This document shows positions 5,952 through 7,598 of a stretch of DNA of 7,598 bases, in pieces. The notes under the pieces are model-generated. The model was not told where the DNA came from and did no database searches. It saw only the letters and a list, made by a program, of their open reading frames with translations. Both the position numbers and the translations under genes were made by a program. Origin of the DNA: Alphaproteobacteria bacterium UBA685 (GTDB taxonomy: Bacteria; Pseudomonadota; Alphaproteobacteria; Puniceispirillales; Puniceispirillaceae); NCBI GenBank assembly GCA_002299005.1, contig DBMZ01000149.1, positions 4,612 to 12,209 on the forward strand, given 5' to 3'. How positions within the stretch are numbered: the first letter of the stretch is position 1; each line of letters opens with the position of its first letter.

Positions 5952-7079
5952 TTATTTGTCCCCCCCTTTACCACGCGTTAATTCTTGTAGTGGCAAGTAA
6001 GGCACCACACCGCCATTTTCATCATCAATGATAATCTTTTCAATGTTTGAATAGACACCCTCGATGGTCTCAATGTAGATGCGCTCTTTTGTGACCTCTG
6101 GGTTAATCTTGTAGGCCGCATAGACCTGATCAAAACGAGAGGCATCACCTTGCGCTCTTGAGACAACTTCTTTTGAATAGGCTTCTGCCTCAGCCACAAG
6201 TCTTGCCGCCTCACCACGTGCGCGAGGCACAATGTCGTTACGGAAAGCCTCAGCTTCGTTCTTTAGCCTGTCTCTATCTTGGCGCGCACGTTGCACATCA
6301 TTAAAGGCATCAATAACATCTGATGGTGGGTCAACAGCCAATAGCTGTACTTCTCTTACATTTACGCCTGTTTTATATTCATCAAGCAATTCTTGCAATT
6401 TCTGGCGTACAGACACCTGCACATTTTGACGACCTTCGGTTAAAACAGTCTGAATCGCTGTCTGGCCGATAATCTCACGCATCACTGCCTCAGCGGCCAC
6501 TTTGATGGTCTCATCAGGGTCTGCCAAATTGAAAAGATAAGCGCCGGCATCGGCAATACGCCAAAAGACGACGAAATCGATATCAACAATATTCTCATCG
6601 CCTGTGATCATCTGACTTTCATCAGCGATATCACGGCGCGAGGCTGAACGACCTGCCAAATCACGGAAACCAATCTCAAGACGGTTATCTCTGGTGACCT
6701 CTGGTGTCATCACTGATTCAATCGGTGATGGCAGATGATAATGCAAACCAGGAGAGGTTGTGCGTACCCATTCGCCAAAGCGCAGAACAACGCCTTGCTG
6801 TTGTGGGTTTACACGGTAAAAACCAGTGGCCGCCCAAACTGCCAATACAAGCAGAAGGATCAGAATTATTGCGCCACCAGAACGACCGCCTGAACCACCA
6901 CCCGGCAGGAAGCGTCCATAGCGATTACGCATATCAGACATTAATTTATCTAATTCAGGTGGACGAGGCGCCTTTGGCCCCTGACCATTGCCACCCCAGG
7001 GATTTTGATTTCCCGGGCCAGATGGGCCGCCGCCCCATGGTCCTTGGTTATTCCCACCACCTTGATTATTCCAGGGCAT
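5952..7079 (-). CDS. hflK: HflK, SPFH-domain modulator of FtsH
   Basis: HflK is the partner of HflC in the membrane complex that regulates the FtsH protease. I start it at the ATG at 7079 (MPWNNQGGG), giving 375 residues, because AGGAG lies about 7 nt upstream and MPWN followed by a Gly/Asn/Pro/Trp-rich stretch is the typical HflK beginning. The open frame continues upstream to an ATG at 7217, but those 46 residues look like translated promoter DNA. Order: flexible Gly-rich cytoplasmic N-terminus (1-68, including PPELDKLMSDMRNRYG), one transmembrane helix (about 70-87), SPFH domain (about 88-255, with GVVLRFGEW and SPGLHYHLPSP), an Ala/Glu/Arg-rich coiled coil (about 259-314), and a C-terminal part ending GKGGDK. 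The stop codon is one base from the hflC start, so the two form one operon. Confidence 0.95.
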   Translation of the reverse strand: MPWNNQGGGNNQGPWGGGPSGPGNQNPWGGNGQGPKAPRPPELDKLMSDMRNRYGRFLPGGGSGGRSGGAIILILLLVLAVWAATGFYRVNPQQQGVVLRFGEWVRTTSPGLHYHLPSPIESVMTPEVTRDNRLEIGFRDLAGRSASRRDIADESQMITGDENIVDIDFVVFWRIADAGAYLFNLADPDETIKVAAEAVMREIIGQTAIQTVLTEGRQNVQVSVRQKLQELLDEYKTGVNVREVQLLAVDPPSDVIDAFNDVQRARQDRDRLKNEAEAFRNDIVPRARGEAARLVAEAEAYSKEVVSRAQGDASRFDQVYAAYKINPEVTKERIYIETIEGVYSNIEKIIIDDENGGVVPYLPLQELTRGKGGDK

Positions 7080-7109
7080 ACGCCTCTCCTCAATCATTTG
7101 GCTAAAGGT

Positions 7110-7123
7110 TGAATATATATTCA
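7110..7123. promoter_or_regulatory. Perfect 14-bp palindrome upstream of hflK
   Basis: TGAATATATATTCA is a perfect inverted repeat centred about 37 bp upstream of the hflK start and about 55 bp downstream of the candidate hflK -10 at 7177-7182. It could be an operator for a dimeric regulator. It also contains TATATA, which with TTATCA 17 bp upstream on the minus strand could be a second hflK promoter. No known regulator motif is recognised. Confidence 0.4.
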
Positions 7124-7176
7124 CATAATTACGAGTTGATAAAACTTGGTTTTGCGACCTCATTTTCACTGACGCC

Positions 7177-7185
7177 ACTATAGCA
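7177..7185 (-). promoter_or_regulatory. Extended -10 promoter candidate for hflKC
   Basis: The minus strand reads TGCTATAGT, a TGN extension plus TATAGT (5/6 of the -10 consensus), giving a start near 7170 and a leader of about 90 nt before hflK. There is no convincing -35 box at 16-18 bp. The surrounding CTATGC/GCATAG repeats overlap this element, which would suit a regulated promoter. Confidence 0.35.
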
Positions 7186-7207
7186 AGTCTATGCAAGCCG
7201 CGCATAG
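7178..7207. repeat. CTATGC direct and inverted repeats between divergent promoters
   Basis: CTATAGCAAG (7178-7187) is followed after one base by CTATGCAAG (7189-7197), a near-direct repeat. CTATGC (7189-7194) is also inverted as GCATAG (7202-7207) with a 7-bp spacer, and CTATGC recurs at 7252-7257 across the candidate mrp -10. The clustering in a divergent promoter region suggests operator half-sites, but the arms are short and chance is possible. Confidence 0.3.
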
Positions 7208-7229
7208 GAAAAAGCATGCCCTCTTGTCA

Positions 7230-7258
7230 TTGAAAGACAGGCACCTTATCTCTATGCT
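7230..7258 (+). promoter_or_regulatory. Candidate sigma-70-type promoter for mrp
   Basis: TTGAAA (7230-7235) is followed after exactly 17 bp by TATGCT (7253-7258), matching 5/6 and 4/6 of consensus. Transcription would start near 7265, about 40 nt before the mrp start codon. An overlapping alternative, TTGTCA with TATCTC, uses the same spacing five or six bases upstream. Confidence 0.45.
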
Positions 7259-7304
7259 AACCTACACACTTTAGATATTTGCTCTCAGCATCGGAAATTC
7301 AAGA

Positions 7305-7598
7305 ATGTCAGCCAAATTAAACGAAGAAAAAATTCAAAACGCCCTTGAATCGGTCAAAAATGATGCTGGCGAAGCGCTTTTTAAACCAGAGGCGATATCT
7401 GGGATTGTCATAAAAGACGGGAATGTCGGCTTTGCGATTGAAATTGCCGCCGAAGATGGCCCAAAGGCAAAAGACATACAAAAGCGTGCTGAAGACGCTA
7501 TTTTGGCATTAGACGGGGTGTTCTCTGCTACCGCTATGCTAACCGCGCATCGTGCGCCGTCATCTGGCCAGAGCCATAATCATAACCATGATCACAAT
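7305..7598 (+). CDS. mrp: Mrp/ApbC-type iron-sulfur cluster carrier, N-terminal part only
   Basis: The frame stays open from the ATG at 7305 to the right edge (98 codons). Residues 6-82 resemble the N-terminal MIP18/DUF59-like domain of alphaproteobacterial Mrp/ApbC proteins: an initial amphipathic helix, SGIVIKDGNVGFAIEI (about 32-47), a helix rich in Lys, Ala and Glu, then GVFSATAMLTAHR. Full-length family members continue into a P-loop ATPase that carries and transfers Fe-S clusters in the cytosol; that domain and its GKGG-type motif are beyond the window, so the assignment rests on the N-terminal domain and the gene context next to hflK. A His/Asn/Asp-rich stretch (HNHNHDHN, residues 91-98) begins the linker. 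A weak ribosome site, GGAA, lies 8 nt upstream. The gene is divergent from hflK with 225 bp between starts. Confidence 0.82.
   Translation, partial: MSAKLNEEKIQNALESVKNDAGEALFKPEAISGIVIKDGNVGFAIEIAAEDGPKAKDIQKRAEDAILALDGVFSATAMLTAHRAPSSGQSHNHNHDHN

Noticed and set aside
6704..7105. A 133-codon plus-strand open frame opposite the hflK start
   Set aside because: It mirrors the Gly/Asn/Pro-rich hflK N-terminus and has no recognisable domain, so it is a shadow frame.
1..7598. Insertion sequences, CRISPR arrays, tRNA or rRNA genes, toxin-antitoxin or phage genes
   Set aside because: No transposase motifs, long terminal inverted repeats, spaced repeats, cloverleaf-like structures or phage-type proteins were seen. 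Every large open frame that is not a shadow belongs to a core family.

Overview
This window looks like core chromosome of an alphaproteobacterium of intermediate GC content. The gene order Mrp/ApbC - hflK - hflC - Do-type protease - serB - miaA - acetolactate synthase is one I associate with Alphaproteobacteria. The divergent Mrp N-terminal domain, the short HflC and the Gly/Asn-rich HflK N-terminus fit that group. A marine SAR116-like lineage is possible, but that is a guess. I see no mobile element, CRISPR array, tRNA, rRNA or obvious recent transfer.

Layout from left to right. Positions 1-1217 (minus) hold the N-terminal 405 codons of the acetolactate synthase large subunit (ilvB/ilvI type); the C-terminus lies beyond the left edge. 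Positions 1218-1485 are a 268-bp gap that appears to be a long structured 5' leader of that gene, with two short tandem repeats and two hairpins. Positions 1486-2430 (minus) are miaA. A 29-bp gap separates it from the divergent serB (2460-3344, plus). serB converges on a Do/DegP-family periplasmic protease (3395-4882, minus), and one hairpin between them can end both transcripts. Positions 4883-5077 hold the protease promoter region and a strong terminator for the next unit. hflC (5078-5950) and hflK (5952-7079), both minus, form a tightly coupled pair. Positions 7080-7304 are a divergent promoter region with a 14-bp perfect palindrome. From 7305 the plus strand carries the first 98 codons of an Mrp/ApbC iron-sulfur carrier, cut by the right edge.

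Functional links: HflK and HflC form the inner-membrane SPFH complex that restrains FtsH. The adjacent DegP-like protein degrades or chaperones misfolded envelope proteins, so 3395-7079 is an envelope quality-control block, although a terminator separates hflKC from the protease. serB (serine) and ilvB (branched-chain amino acids) are biosynthetic; miaA modifies A37 of tRNAs that read UNN codons.

The genes themselves are ordinary. The less expected signals are non-coding: the ilvB leader, the asymmetric bidirectional terminator, the serB promoter placed inside miaA, and the palindromes between hflK and mrp. I found no convincing new system. Two start sites need care: hflK and hflC each have a longer upstream reading frame that is probably not used.
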